A DNA stretch of 32,474 nt from an uncultured Pseudomonadota bacterium (GCA_937890335.1 CALBXO010000738.1:1-32474); one strand, 5' to 3'. Counted from the first letter of the stretch, positions 1 through 8,039 are shown. Program-made: numbers and translations. Notes: generated by a model from the sequence alone, not told the origin.

Positions 1-630
1 GTTGGGCAGCCCCACCGCGTCGTAGCGAACCTGCAGGGGCAGCTGCCCGTCCAGGACCACGTTGTCTCCCCCTGCGAAGTAGTACTCCCACTGGTCGATG
101 CCCTGCCGGAAGTCGGCGCTGACCTCGAGCTCCCAGGACGCGTCGGTGTCGATGTTGCCGATCACGCCGCCGTCTGTGTTGTCGGCAAACGACCAGCGTC
201 CGAGGAAGTCGCCGTCGCGAAGGAAGAACTCGGACCCGTTGTCGTCCGCCTGCGCGACCACCGCGCCCGGCGGTACCCCGGCGATGTCCATGTTTACGCG
301 GGCGGTGGGTTGGTGGACCCTCTCGGAGTCGAAGTCGATCCCGTGGGTGATGATCAGACTCAGCTCGCCCCGGCCCTCGCGCACGTCGCGGTGCAGGAAG
401 AGCAGGCTCTTGTTCACCTCCTCAAACCCCGTGTGCGAGGAGGCCGACGTATAGCTGTAGAACGTCGCCGCGCTCGACAGCGTCTCGACCGCCGGGATGG
501 TCACAGGATCGATTCCGTCCTGGCCGACCGTAAAGACACGTGCGTCAAAGACGACGGTCGGGTCGGCCGCGGCGGGAACGGCCAGTGTCAGGGTCACGAC
601 GGCCAGGGACAGTGCAGACAGTCTCTTCAT
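1..630 (-). CDS. secreted protein of unknown function, C-terminus cut by window edge
   Basis: The reading frame stays open from an ATG at 630 to the left edge, giving 210 residues without a stop, so the gene is partial. The first 22 residues form a clear Sec signal peptide (MKRLSALSLAVVTLTLA, then AAAD). The mature part starts PTVVFDARVF and looks like an extracellular beta-rich domain with many Asp, Gly and Thr residues. I do not recognise the family. A second ATG nine bases upstream runs into a stop after four codons, so 630 is the only sensible start. A TATAGT hexamer on the minus strand at 660-665 could be its -10 box. The gene is divergent from the regulator at 780 and shares about 150 bp of control region with it. 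The missing C-terminus may hold a sorting signal; that is only a guess. Confidence 0.75.
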   Translation of the reverse strand, partial: MKRLSALSLAVVTLTLAVPAAADPTVVFDARVFTVGQDGIDPVTIPAVETLSSAATFYSYTSASSHTGFEEVNKSLLFLHRDVREGRGELSLIITHGIDFDSERVHQPTARVNMDIAGVPPGAVVAQADDNGSEFFLRDGDFLGRWSFADNTDGGVIGNIDTDASWELEVSADFRQGIDQWEYYFAGGDNVVLDGQLPLQVRYDAVGLPN

Positions 631-705
631 CTTGAATCCATGGTGAACGGACTGATGGCACTATAACGGTAGCGACGGCTCCGGGCGAGTTGCCCGCACC
701 ATCCG

Positions 706-727
706 ATGGTGCCGTTTTTTACACCAT
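706..727. promoter_or_regulatory. inverted repeat in divergent control region
   Basis: ATGGTG at 706-711 is repeated inverted as CACCAT at 722-727, with ten bases between them including a run of six T. It lies between two divergent genes (starts at 630 and 780). A dimeric repressor could bind here, possibly the protein encoded at 780, but the repeat is short and could be chance. Confidence 0.3.
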
Positions 728-779
728 TTTCGGACGGCTCCAGACAGCATAGACTACAAGCGTCGCCGAGGAGTCCGCC

Positions 780-1787
780 GTGAATGTCGCCCTGTTGATC
801 GATGCCATCGTCCGTCAGACCATGATCCTCGTCGCCCAATTGGCGACCACGGCGGGTATGCGCGCGCCACTGGCCCACGTCGCCAACCAGGTGTTTCTGG
901 ACCTGGTCGGCGAGCTCCAGTCACAGGGTGTGGGGCAGAAGATCATCGCCGATATGTTTGGCATGGCGCTGCGGACGTACCACGCCAAGGTGCGGCGGTT
1001 GTCGGAGAGCGCCACCGACCGTGGCAAGAGCCTGTGGGAAGCGATCCTCTCCTTCGTGCAAGAGGGCGGGATGGTCAGCCGGGCCGACGTGCTCGCGCGG
1101 TTTGGGCGCGACGACGTGATGACCGTCAAGGGCGTGCTCAACGACCTGGTGGAGACCGGTCTGGTGTTCAAGGCGGGGCGCGGGGACCGGACCGCCTACC
1201 GGGCGGCGTCGGCGGAGGAGCAGGGCTTCTCCGGTGGGGCAGACCCGGTCGAGCAGGACGCCCATATGGTCTGGGTTTCCATCTACCGCCTGGGCGGCGC
1301 GCCGAGGGAGCAGATCGCGCAGATGTCCGCCGTGGAGGGCGACCGGCTCGACGCGGCGCTCGCAGCCCTCATGAGCGACGGCCGCGTCGTCTTGCGCACC
1401 GACGACGACGGGCGGGATGTGTACTCGAGTGACGAGTGCGTCATCCCCTATGGCGCCCCGGTCGGGTGGGAGGCCGCGGTCTTTGACCACTACCAGGCGC
1501 TGGTCGTGGCCCTGTGCACAAAGCTCGATCAGGGAGAGACGAGGGCGGATCTGCGGGACGCAAACGGGGGCAGCACCTACGGGTACGAGGTTTGGGACGG
1601 CCACCCCCTCACACAGGAGGTCCTCGAGCACCTGGGCCACGTGCGCGTGCAGGCCTCCGAGCTGCGGGGGCGCGTCCAGGCCTACAACGACGCGCACGCC
1701 GCGCCCCCAGGCGCCATGCGCGTGTTGTTCTACGCGGGACAATCCGTAAAGCTGGACGCCGGTCCCGAGGCGGAGGTGGCCCAGTGA
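780..1787 (+). CDS. probable DNA-binding regulator with winged-helix-like segments
   Basis: This 335-residue protein starts at a GTG with a good ribosome site (GAGGAG at 768-773). Residues about 50-75 (GVGQKIIADMFGMALRTYH) look like a helix-turn-helix. Residues about 85-142 look like a winged helix that ends in a basic wing (KAGRGDRTAY). Residues about 162-215 look like a second winged helix. The C-terminal part (about 230-310) is a separate, unnamed domain containing GGSTYGYEVWDGHP. There is no membrane segment or signal peptide, so a cytoplasmic transcription regulator is the likely role. Its TGA overlaps the ATG of the Kazal lipoprotein by one base, so the two are probably translated together. 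The family is not one I can name; function is inferred from fold-like segments only. Confidence 0.75.
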   Translation: MNVALLIDAIVRQTMILVAQLATTAGMRAPLAHVANQVFLDLVGELQSQGVGQKIIADMFGMALRTYHAKVRRLSESATDRGKSLWEAILSFVQEGGMVSRADVLARFGRDDVMTVKGVLNDLVETGLVFKAGRGDRTAYRAASAEEQGFSGGADPVEQDAHMVWVSIYRLGGAPREQIAQMSAVEGDRLDAALAALMSDGRVVLRTDDDGRDVYSSDECVIPYGAPVGWEAAVFDHYQALVVALCTKLDQGETRADLRDANGGSTYGYEVWDGHPLTQEVLEHLGHVRVQASELRGRVQAYNDAHAAPPGAMRVLFYAGQSVKLDAGPEAEVAQ

Positions 1788-2848
1788 TGCGGTGGGTATG
1801 GATGGCGGCCGCGCTGGCGGTGATGGGTTGCGGGGACGCGGGGACGGACCCGGTCCTCACGAGCGAAACCCACTGGATGCAGGCCTGCGCCGACGGTGAC
1901 GCCTGCGGTGACAGCGGCGTCTGTCTCTGCGGGGTGTGCACACTGGCGTGCGAGGACGATGGAGACTGTGCCGGTGCAGGAGCGCTGACGAGCTGTGTCC
2001 CGGCGGGCGCGCAGGCGACTGAGCTCGTGTGCGGAGCCGCGCTGACGCCGAGCCGCGCGCTCTGCCTGGCCCCGTGCGAAGGCCAGGACGCCTGCGGTGA
2101 GGTCGGCGACGGTCTGTCCTGCCAGGAGGCGCACTGTCTCCCGCCGGTGCCGGACCCGAGTGGATGCACCACGAACGCCGAGTGCGGGGAAGGGTTCTGT
2201 CGCAAGGCGGCGGGGCTGTGTGCCGACGGGGACGCACAGGGCGTTTGTGCGGCGATTCCTGAGGCCTGCACCGAGGAGTTTGCGCCCGTCTGCGGCTGCG
2301 ATGGACAGACGTATAGCAATGGCTGTTTTGCCGAGGCGGCGGGCGTAAACGTCGGCGCGCAGGGGGAGTGCTCCGAGCCGGACATCGAGTGTGTCGGCAA
2401 CGACGTCTGTCCCGACACACACTATTGCCGGTTCCCCGACGCGGACGCCTGCGGGCTGCTGCTGGAGTTTCCCGGCACCTGCGAGCTCCGCCCGGAGGCG
2501 TGTGACGGCGTGTTCGACCCAGTCTGTGGTTGCGATGATGTGACCTGGTCGAACGCGTGCGCGGCCGCCGCTGCAGGCGAGAACGTCGCCTCAGTCGGAG
2601 CCTGCGAGGAGGAGCCGGCGACCTGCGGCGGCTTCCGCGGCGAGACCTGCGACGACGGATTCTATTGCCATTGGACGCCGGATCTCATGTGCGGTGCGGG
2701 GGACCAGACTGGACAATGTCTGGTTGTCCCCGAGGTCTGCACCGACGAGGCGGCGCCCGTGTGCGGCTGCGACAATGTGACGTACAGCAACGCGTGCCAG
2801 GCGCACGCGCAAGGATACAGCGTCCTCCGGGAGGGGGCGTGTGAGTAG
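1787..2848 (+). CDS. lipoprotein with three Kazal-type protease-inhibitor domains
   Basis: 353 residues. The start at 1787 is chosen because it overlaps the previous stop (TGATG) and gives a lipoprotein signal: MRWVWMAAALAVMGC, lipid Cys at residue 15. A Cys-rich region (34-145) is followed by three Kazal-like domains at about 154-195, 232-273 and 311-352. Each has the pattern C-x(n)-PVCGCD-x-x-T-(Y/W)-SN-x-C. The inhibitory P1 position, two residues after the second Cys by alignment with avian ovomucoid, is Glu, Gly and Asp in domains 1 to 3. Kazal domains block serine proteases by a substrate-like loop. The protein is expected on the outer membrane. It resembles the next gene closely in module order and probably arose from the same ancestor. 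Confidence 0.85.
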   Translation: MRWVWMAAALAVMGCGDAGTDPVLTSETHWMQACADGDACGDSGVCLCGVCTLACEDDGDCAGAGALTSCVPAGAQATELVCGAALTPSRALCLAPCEGQDACGEVGDGLSCQEAHCLPPVPDPSGCTTNAECGEGFCRKAAGLCADGDAQGVCAAIPEACTEEFAPVCGCDGQTYSNGCFAEAAGVNVGAQGECSEPDIECVGNDVCPDTHYCRFPDADACGLLLEFPGTCELRPEACDGVFDPVCGCDDVTWSNACAAAAAGENVASVGACEEEPATCGGFRGETCDDGFYCHWTPDLMCGAGDQTGQCLVVPEVCTDEAAPVCGCDNVTYSNACQAHAQGYSVLREGACE

Positions 2849-2914
2849 ATGCGGGCTCAGAAAATCAGCCTCGCGCGCGTGCGCGCAAGGATTTATGGAT
2901 TGGAGGTTCTTACG

Positions 2915-4429
2915 ATGATGCGATCTCTGTTTGTAGCGACGGCATGTCTGCTACTCGTGGCCGCCTGTGGCGACGACTACACCGATGAAGATGTAAACAA
3001 CGGCGCGAACAACGGTGCCAACAACGGCGGCAACAACGGCGCGAACAACGGCGGCAACAACGGCGCGAACAACGGCGGCAACAACGGCGGCAACAACGGC
3101 GTCTGCCCCGAGATCTACGCGCCGGTGTGCGGCACCGACGGTGTGACCTACGACAACGAGTGCTTTGCCGGTGCCGCCGGCGTCGAGATCGCGCACGAAG
3201 GCGAATGCGGCGGCGGTCCGGGCAGCTGCATCAGCAACGAGGAGTGCGGGCGTGGCGGCTTCTGCCGGTTCCCCGAGGCGGATGTCTGCGGCCTCCTGCT
3301 CGAGTTTCCCGGCATGTGCGAGATCGTCCCTGACGGTTGCGACGACGTCTACGAGCCAGTCTGTGGCTGTGACGGCCAGACCTACGGCAACGCCTGTTCC
3401 GCCGCCGGCGCACGTGTGAACGTCGCCTCCGAGGGCGAGTGTGACGACCCGGACCCCAATGACGCCTGCGGGGGACGCGGCGGTCGGACCTGCGACCGCG
3501 GTCAGTACTGCCACTACGCCCTGGACGCCATCTGCGGGCGCGCGGATGCCCAGGGAAGCTGTGAGGACCGGCCGGAGGCCTGCACCGAGGAGTACGACCC
3601 GGTCTGTGGCTGCGACGGTCGCACCTACGGCAACGCCTGTGCGGCGGCGTCCGAGGGCATGAGCGTAGACTACCCGGGCGAGTGCGAGATGCCGGACCCG
3701 GACGTCGTCTGTGGCGGCCGCGGCAACCCCGTTTGCGACCCCGGCACCTACTGCCACTACACCCTCGATGACATCTGCGGGCGGGCCGACGCCACAGGCA
3801 TCTGCCAGGAGATCCCTGAGAACTGCACCCAGGAGTTCGCCCCGGTCTGCGGCTGCGACGGACGTACGTACAGCAACCGCTGCCACGCGGCGGGTGCCGG
3901 CGTCAGCGTGCTGCACATTGGCGCGTGCGAAGACCCCAACCCGGGCGACGACTGCGGCGGCATCCGCGGGCTGATCTGTGAGGACCGCAGCCAGTACTGT
4001 GCCTACGATGTGGACGAGATGTGCGGCGCTGGCGACCAGCTGGGAACCTGCAGCGACCGCCCGGAGTTCTGCACCGAGCAGTTCGATCCGGTCTGCGGGT
4101 GCAACGGCGAGACGTACTCCAACGGCTGCTTCGCTGCAGCGGCGGGCGTCAGCGTCCAACACCGTGGCGAGTGTGAGGGGCCGCAGCCAGGCGACGAGTG
4201 CGGTGGATTCCGCGGGCTGGTCTGCGAGGGGCGCAACCAGTACTGCTTCTACGAGGAGGAGGCCATGTGCGGCGCTGGCGACCAGACCGGCGTCTGCCAC
4301 GAGCGTCCGGACTTCTGCACGGACCACATCGAGACCGTCTGCGGCTGCAACGGCACGACCTATACGAACCCCTGTGAGGCTGCGACCGCGGGCGTCAGCG
4401 TCCTGCACACCGGGCGCTGTCGCCGGTAG
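2915..4429 (+). CDS. lipoprotein with Asn-Gly linker and six Kazal-type inhibitor domains
   Basis: 504 residues. The ATG at 2915 has GGAGG at 2902-2906. The signal ends in LLVAAC, lipid Cys 18. Residues 28-62 are a flexible linker of nine NNG units. Six Kazal-like domains follow, at about 64-98, 135-176, 216-257, 297-338, 379-420 and 461-502. Domain 1 has the classical form (VCPEIYAPVCGTDGVTY); domains 2-6 carry VCGC. Each of domains 2-6 is preceded by a second small Cys module; in four of the five it reads about CGG-x(5)-C-x(4)-YC. The P1 residues by alignment are Glu, Asp, Glu, Gln, Glu and Asp, so mostly acidic. This suggests inhibitors of acid-specific or broad proteases rather than of trypsin. 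Expected on the cell surface, held out by the linker. It lies 66 bp behind its three-domain relative, probably in one operon with it. Confidence 0.88.
   Translation: MMRSLFVATACLLLVAACGDDYTDEDVNNGANNGANNGGNNGANNGGNNGANNGGNNGGNNGVCPEIYAPVCGTDGVTYDNECFAGAAGVEIAHEGECGGGPGSCISNEECGRGGFCRFPEADVCGLLLEFPGMCEIVPDGCDDVYEPVCGCDGQTYGNACSAAGARVNVASEGECDDPDPNDACGGRGGRTCDRGQYCHYALDAICGRADAQGSCEDRPEACTEEYDPVCGCDGRTYGNACAAASEGMSVDYPGECEMPDPDVVCGGRGNPVCDPGTYCHYTLDDICGRADATGICQEIPENCTQEFAPVCGCDGRTYSNRCHAAGAGVSVLHIGACEDPNPGDDCGGIRGLICEDRSQYCAYDVDEMCGAGDQLGTCSDRPEFCTEQFDPVCGCNGETYSNGCFAAAAGVSVQHRGECEGPQPGDECGGFRGLVCEGRNQYCFYEEEAMCGAGDQTGVCHERPDFCTDHIETVCGCNGTTYTNPCEAATAGVSVLHTGRCRR
2996..3100 (+). repeat. 12-bp in-frame minisatellite coding NNG units
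   Basis: Nine copies of a 12-bp unit (AACAACGGC plus GCG, GGC or GCC) encode NNGA and NNGG units just after the lipidation site. The copies are nearly identical at the DNA level, so length could change by slippage without breaking the frame. Confidence 0.9.
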
Positions 4430-4455
4430 TCCGACCTTCCCAGGACTTGGACCGG
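4423..4455 (+). terminator. hairpin spanning the stop codon of the six-Kazal gene
   Basis: CCGGTAGTCC at 4423-4432 pairs with GGACT at 4443-4447 and ACCGG at 4451-4455, leaving a three-base bulge (TGG) and a ten-base loop. The TAG stop codon lies in the left arm. There is no T run after it, so it may be a weak or factor-assisted terminator or an mRNA 3' end stabiliser. Confidence 0.4.
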
Positions 4456-4561
4456 TGCGCGGTGCCGCGGACAGACCGTCTCCGGCGCCGCGCAGGCTCG
4501 CGTGTCGGATGCGGCCCGGCTCCGGGCTCGAGCTGCCCGCGTTCGGGAAGGACAGTTCCAG

Positions 4562-6067
4562 TCAGCGGCGGAGTATCCAGCGCAGCGAGCCGCGGGTTCG
4601 TCCGGCCTGGTCGCAGGCGGCCTGCGGGGCGCCGGTCGTCGGCCCGTCCTGCCAGGAGAGATCGCCGGTACCTGCGCCCTGGCCATCATCGACGAAGCCA
4701 GGGGCGTTGCCCCCGCCGACGAGGTTGCCGCCGCTGTCGTCCTCAGGCGGCTTGTTCTCCGGCGTTTCGCCGCCGCCACCCCGGCTGCAGATCGCGGCGG
4801 CGCCGGCTTCCTGCACACATGTCGCGCCATACTGTCCGCAGTCCTCGCGGCTGAACCGGCCCCCTTCACAGCGCACGACCGCCTCGCCGATGCAGTGACC
4901 GACGGCGTCCACGTTGCCGCAATTGGGCGTGTCCGTGCATCCGAAGCCGCCGCCGGAGGAGGCGCCGCAGACCTGTCCCTGGGACCGGCAGTCTGTGCGA
5001 CTCAGGCGCCCGCCGACGCAGTACTCGGCGATGTCGCCGTTGCACCGCCCGGCCGAACCGAGGTCGCCGCAGTCGCAGATGTGGCCGTAGTTCTCGTCGA
5101 TGTAGCGGCAGTTCGTGCCCAGCGCCGCGCAGTCGCGCTCCTCGAGCTCCCCCTGGTAACACCATTGGGCCACGTCGCCGTTGCACTGGCCGGCGTAGTC
5201 CACGCCGCCGCAGCTGTCGCCGCTCGGAGGATCGTCCTGCGGCGGGTCGTTCTGGGGCGGATCATTCCGGGGCGGGTCGTCCTGGGGCGGGTCGTCGCGC
5301 GGTGGGTTGCTGTCCTCGCGCAGGTGCTGGCCGGCAACCTGCTCGATCCAGTCCTGGACGCGGTCCAGACGCGTCATATTGTCGCGTCCTACGCAGGAGG
5401 AGTCGCCGTTGGACTCCACCGCGAGCTGGATGGGGCGGCCCTGGCTGTCGGTGGAGAACACCGGTCCCCCCGAGTCGCCAAAGCAGATACCTCGCTGCCC
5501 GTTGCCGTTGACCGTGATGTAGTCCTGCCCGACCGATTCCAGCGTCAGCACCGCGAACCATCGGCCGTCGCGGCTCGGGTCCCGCGTCTCGCCAAAACCG
5601 CCCGCTTCGACCTGGCGGCCCTGCCACCCGTTCATGGACTCCCGGTTGAAGGCGACGGGCTGGAGCTCAGGCACGAGCGTTGTCATGTCTTGCTCAAGGA
5701 TGAGGATCGCGGCGTCCAGAAAGGGATGGTTGTGAATCTCGGCTACGCCTACGGACGCGCGGGCCTGGGAGGGTGTCGTGCCCACGCCAAATCCCACGTT
5801 GCCGGCCCATTGGTCCTCGGTGCAGTGGGAAGCCGTGGCGACAACGCGCGGTGAGATCAGCGTGCCGGTGCAGAAGTTGGCGCTGGGGAATCCCGCCTGG
5901 TGCAGAAAGCCAACGGCGAGGATCTCGCCCGCGCTCAGCGGGATGGCCTGGGGGCTGCGCGTCCCGTTGACGATGGGCAACGCGGTGGTCTCAAGCGGAG
6001 GCGCGACGGGAGACTCGGCGCAGGCGCTGAGGAGAACGAAAAGGGATAGCCAGCCAAGGCACTTCAT
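4562..6067 (-). CDS. lipoprotein trypsin-fold (S1) serine protease with Cys-rich repeats
   Basis: 501 residues. The ATG at 6067 gives a lipoprotein signal, MKCLGWLSLFVLLSAC, Cys 16. The catalytic domain runs about 32-245 and begins after IVNGT, the usual S1 mature start. The triad is His81 (ATASHC), Asp118 (LDAAILIL) and Ser199 (GDSGGP). The residue at the trypsin Asp189 position is Gly193, so trypsin-like Arg/Lys cleavage is unlikely. A Pro/Asp linker (255-281) leads to three Cys repeats at about 286-331, 333-377 and 383-427 with the pattern GxCxGxxxxxC, then a Gly/Asp-rich tail ending in a basic stretch. It is convergent with the two Kazal inhibitor genes. It is likely a surface-bound or secreted protease; zymogen control through the N-terminal segment is possible. 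The -10/-35 region is not clear. Confidence 0.88.
   Translation of the reverse strand: MKCLGWLSLFVLLSACAESPVAPPLETTALPIVNGTRSPQAIPLSAGEILAVGFLHQAGFPSANFCTGTLISPRVVATASHCTEDQWAGNVGFGVGTTPSQARASVGVAEIHNHPFLDAAILILEQDMTTLVPELQPVAFNRESMNGWQGRQVEAGGFGETRDPSRDGRWFAVLTLESVGQDYITVNGNGQRGICFGDSGGPVFSTDSQGRPIQLAVESNGDSSCVGRDNMTRLDRVQDWIEQVAGQHLREDSNPPRDDPPQDDPPRNDPPQNDPPQDDPPSGDSCGGVDYAGQCNGDVAQWCYQGELEERDCAALGTNCRYIDENYGHICDCGDLGSAGRCNGDIAEYCVGGRLSRTDCRSQGQVCGASSGGGFGCTDTPNCGNVDAVGHCIGEAVVRCEGGRFSREDCGQYGATCVQEAGAAAICSRGGGGETPENKPPEDDSGGNLVGGGNAPGFVDDGQGAGTGDLSWQDGPTTGAPQAACDQAGRTRGSLRWILRR
5225..5308 (-). repeat. 15-bp repeats coding an Asp-Pro-Pro linker
   Basis: About five copies of a 15-bp unit encode (D/N)DPP plus one or two polar residues, linking the protease domain to the Cys repeats. 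It is a flexible spacer, in frame throughout. Confidence 0.75.
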
Positions 6068-6273
6068 GGGCGCGTTGTACTCCACGAATCGTGCCACCTG
6101 ACCTCGTGGAAGTCGGCGGTGGGGACGGTGGGTGACTGTTCTGGGTTGAACGGCAGGACCGGTGGCCTGCATGAGCAGCGCAGGCCGTTGTTGCCGGGCT
6201 CGGCGCGGCGGGACTCGGGAGCGGTGCCGCGACGCGTCCGCGTGACGTCGCCGCGCGGTTGTGACACGATCCG

Positions 6274-6289
6274 GGGGTCTGCAGTCCCC
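6274..6289. promoter_or_regulatory. near-perfect 16-bp palindrome before the kinase gene
   Basis: GGGGTCTGCAGTCCCC matches its own reverse complement at 14 of 16 positions and ends 11 bases before the kinase ATG. It could be an operator, for instance for the response regulator encoded downstream. No Shine-Dalgarno sequence is visible, so it may also affect translation. Confidence 0.35.
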
Positions 6290-6300
6290 AAACGTGAGTC

Positions 6301-7413
6301 ATGCGCGCCACGATCACCGAACTCGAGATCCTCCGAGACGTCGCGGAGGCACTCAACCGAAGCCGCGATCTGGACTCCGCCATGCAGGTGGTGCTGGACA
6401 AGGTGAGCGCACGCTTTGACCTCCCCACCGGCTGGATCTGGCTTCTGGACGCGTCGGGCGGCGCCTGGGTCGCAGCGTCCCGCAACCTGCCGCCGGCCCT
6501 TGCCGACGACCCGGAGGCGTTGCTGGGGACCTGCTGGTGCCTGGACAGCTTTCGCAACGGCAAACTGTCTGCCTCCACGAACGTCACGGTGATTCACTGC
6601 TCGCGTCTCAAGGACCGGGTCTGCGGGACCGGTGGGCTCCAGTACCACCAGTCCGTGCCCGTGCGCGGCGACGGTGGTCAGCGGGTGGGCCTGCTCAACG
6701 TCGCCAGCGCAGATTGGCGCGAGTTGTCCGAGGAGGAGCTGCGGATCCTCGTCACGATTGGCGACATGCTGGGCCTGGCCGTGGAGCGGGCACGGCACGC
6801 GCAGGAGGCGTCCGAGCTCGCGGCGGTGCACGAGCGCAACCGGATCGCGCGGGAGATCCACGACACCATCGCACAGCACCTCGTCGGGGCGGCGTTGCAG
6901 CTCGAGTCGGCGCAGGCCAACCTGGAGCTTGAGCGCGCCGGGAAGGCTGAGGAGGCGATCGGTCGGGCGCTGGAGCTGGTGCGATCGAGCCTGGACGACG
7001 CGCGTCGCTCCGTCCTCGACCTGCGCGCCGCGCCGCTTGAGGGGCGAACTCTCACAGAGGCGGTGGCCGAGCTCGCCGTGGACGGTGTACACGTGACAAC
7101 GACGGGTGTCGGAACCCTGTCCGCGCGGGTGGAGCTCGCAGTCTATCGGATCGCGCGCGAGGCGGTGAACAACGCGCGCGCGCACGCCGGCGGCGCGCAG
7201 GTCCATGTCGCGCTGGTCCGACAGGAGGGTGAACTCCTGCTGACCGTGCTGGACGAGGGCGTCGGTTTTGACGCAGCTGCGGTTGCCAGCGGCCGGTTTG
7301 GACTCATCGGGATGCGGGAGCGGGCCAATCTGGTGGGGGCTCGGCTGCGCATCGAGAGCACAGTGGGGACCGGGACCCGGGTCTCCCTGCGGGTTCCGCT
7401 GGAGGCGACGTGA
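6301..7413 (+). CDS. GAF-domain sensor histidine kinase (NarL/HisKA_3 type)
   Basis: 370 residues, no membrane segment, so a soluble sensor. Residues about 1-165 form a GAF domain. A HisKA_3 dimerisation helix follows with the phospho-accepting His187 in AREIHDTIAQHL, then a HATPase domain with the N box (AREAVNNARAHA, 286-295), DEGVGF (318-323) and GRFGLIGMRERA. The GAF part has four cysteines in a regular spacing: Cys78, Cys80, Cys100 and Cys108. From memory of NreB and AirS, soluble kinases of this kind sense oxygen or redox state through an iron-sulfur cluster, so a metal or redox sensor is a fair guess. The stop overlaps the GTG of the response regulator by four bases. Earlier starts are not available without crossing stops. 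Confidence 0.9.
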   Translation: MRATITELEILRDVAEALNRSRDLDSAMQVVLDKVSARFDLPTGWIWLLDASGGAWVAASRNLPPALADDPEALLGTCWCLDSFRNGKLSASTNVTVIHCSRLKDRVCGTGGLQYHQSVPVRGDGGQRVGLLNVASADWRELSEEELRILVTIGDMLGLAVERARHAQEASELAAVHERNRIAREIHDTIAQHLVGAALQLESAQANLELERAGKAEEAIGRALELVRSSLDDARRSVLDLRAAPLEGRTLTEAVAELAVDGVHVTTTGVGTLSARVELAVYRIAREAVNNARAHAGGAQVHVALVRQEGELLLTVLDEGVGFDAAAVASGRFGLIGMRERANLVGARLRIESTVGTGTRVSLRVPLEAT

Positions 7414-8039
7414 TTCGGATCCTGCTTGTGGATGACCACCCCGTGGTGCTCGATGGCCTTGAGGCGATCCTGGGCACACAGGACGATTTTGTCGTGGTCG
7501 GCACCGCCGGTGGCGGCGTCGCCGCGCTGGAGTTCTTGGAGACATCCAACCCCAACGTGGTCTTGATGGACCTGGAAATGCCCGAGATGGACGGGGTGGA
7601 GACGCTGCGTCGGGGGCGCGAGCTCCTCCCGGACCTGCGCGTGATTGTCTTCACGGCCTACGACACGGACGATCGGATCATGGACGCCCTTCGCGCCGGG
7701 GCACGGGGCTACCTGCTCAAGGGGGCGCCGCGGGCGGACGTCTTCTCCGCCATCCGCGTCGTCCACGCGGGCGGGTCACTTCTGGAGCCCAGCATCGCGC
7801 TGCGGTTGATGGAGGGCGTGCGCCAGCCCGCGCGCCCCGAGGTGACGCTGTCGCCGCGAGAGACGGAAGTGCTCGAGCTCGTCGCCGCCGGCCTCCTGAA
7901 CAAAGAGATCGCGGTGGAGCTCGGAATCAGCGAGCGCACCGTGAAGTTCCACGTCAGCGGTTTGATGAACAAACTCGGGGCTGGAAACCGCACCGAGGCC
8001 GTCGCCATCGCTGCCGGCAGTGGCATCCTGACGCTTTGA
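7410..8039 (+). CDS. NarL/FixJ-type response regulator
   Basis: 209 residues starting at a GTG inside the end of the kinase gene (GTGA overlap), a sign of translational coupling and of a cognate pair. The receiver domain (1-120) has the acidic pair Asp8/Asp9, phospho-acceptor Asp54 (VVLMDLEMPEMDG), Thr82 and Lys104 (GYLLKGAP). The C-terminal LuxR-type helix-turn-helix begins near residue 146 with LSPRETEVLELVAAG and contains the recognition part ISERTVKFHVS. It should bind DNA as a dimer when phosphorylated by the kinase. Targets cannot be read from the sequence; the palindrome at 6274 is one possible site. Length and motifs are normal for the family. Confidence 0.95.
   Translation: MIRILLVDDHPVVLDGLEAILGTQDDFVVVGTAGGGVAALEFLETSNPNVVLMDLEMPEMDGVETLRRGRELLPDLRVIVFTAYDTDDRIMDALRAGARGYLLKGAPRADVFSAIRVVHAGGSLLEPSIALRLMEGVRQPARPEVTLSPRETEVLELVAAGLLNKEIAVELGISERTVKFHVSGLMNKLGAGNRTEAVAIAAGSGILTL

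Noticed and set aside
4514-4527. Small GCCCG/CGGGC hairpin downstream of the six-Kazal gene
   Set aside because: Only five pairs, expected by chance at this GC level, no T run.
4502-5854. Long open frame on the plus strand opposite the S1 protease (450 codons)
   Set aside because: It is the antisense shadow of a well-supported protease with a full triad, and its translation is low-complexity Val/Ala/Arg.
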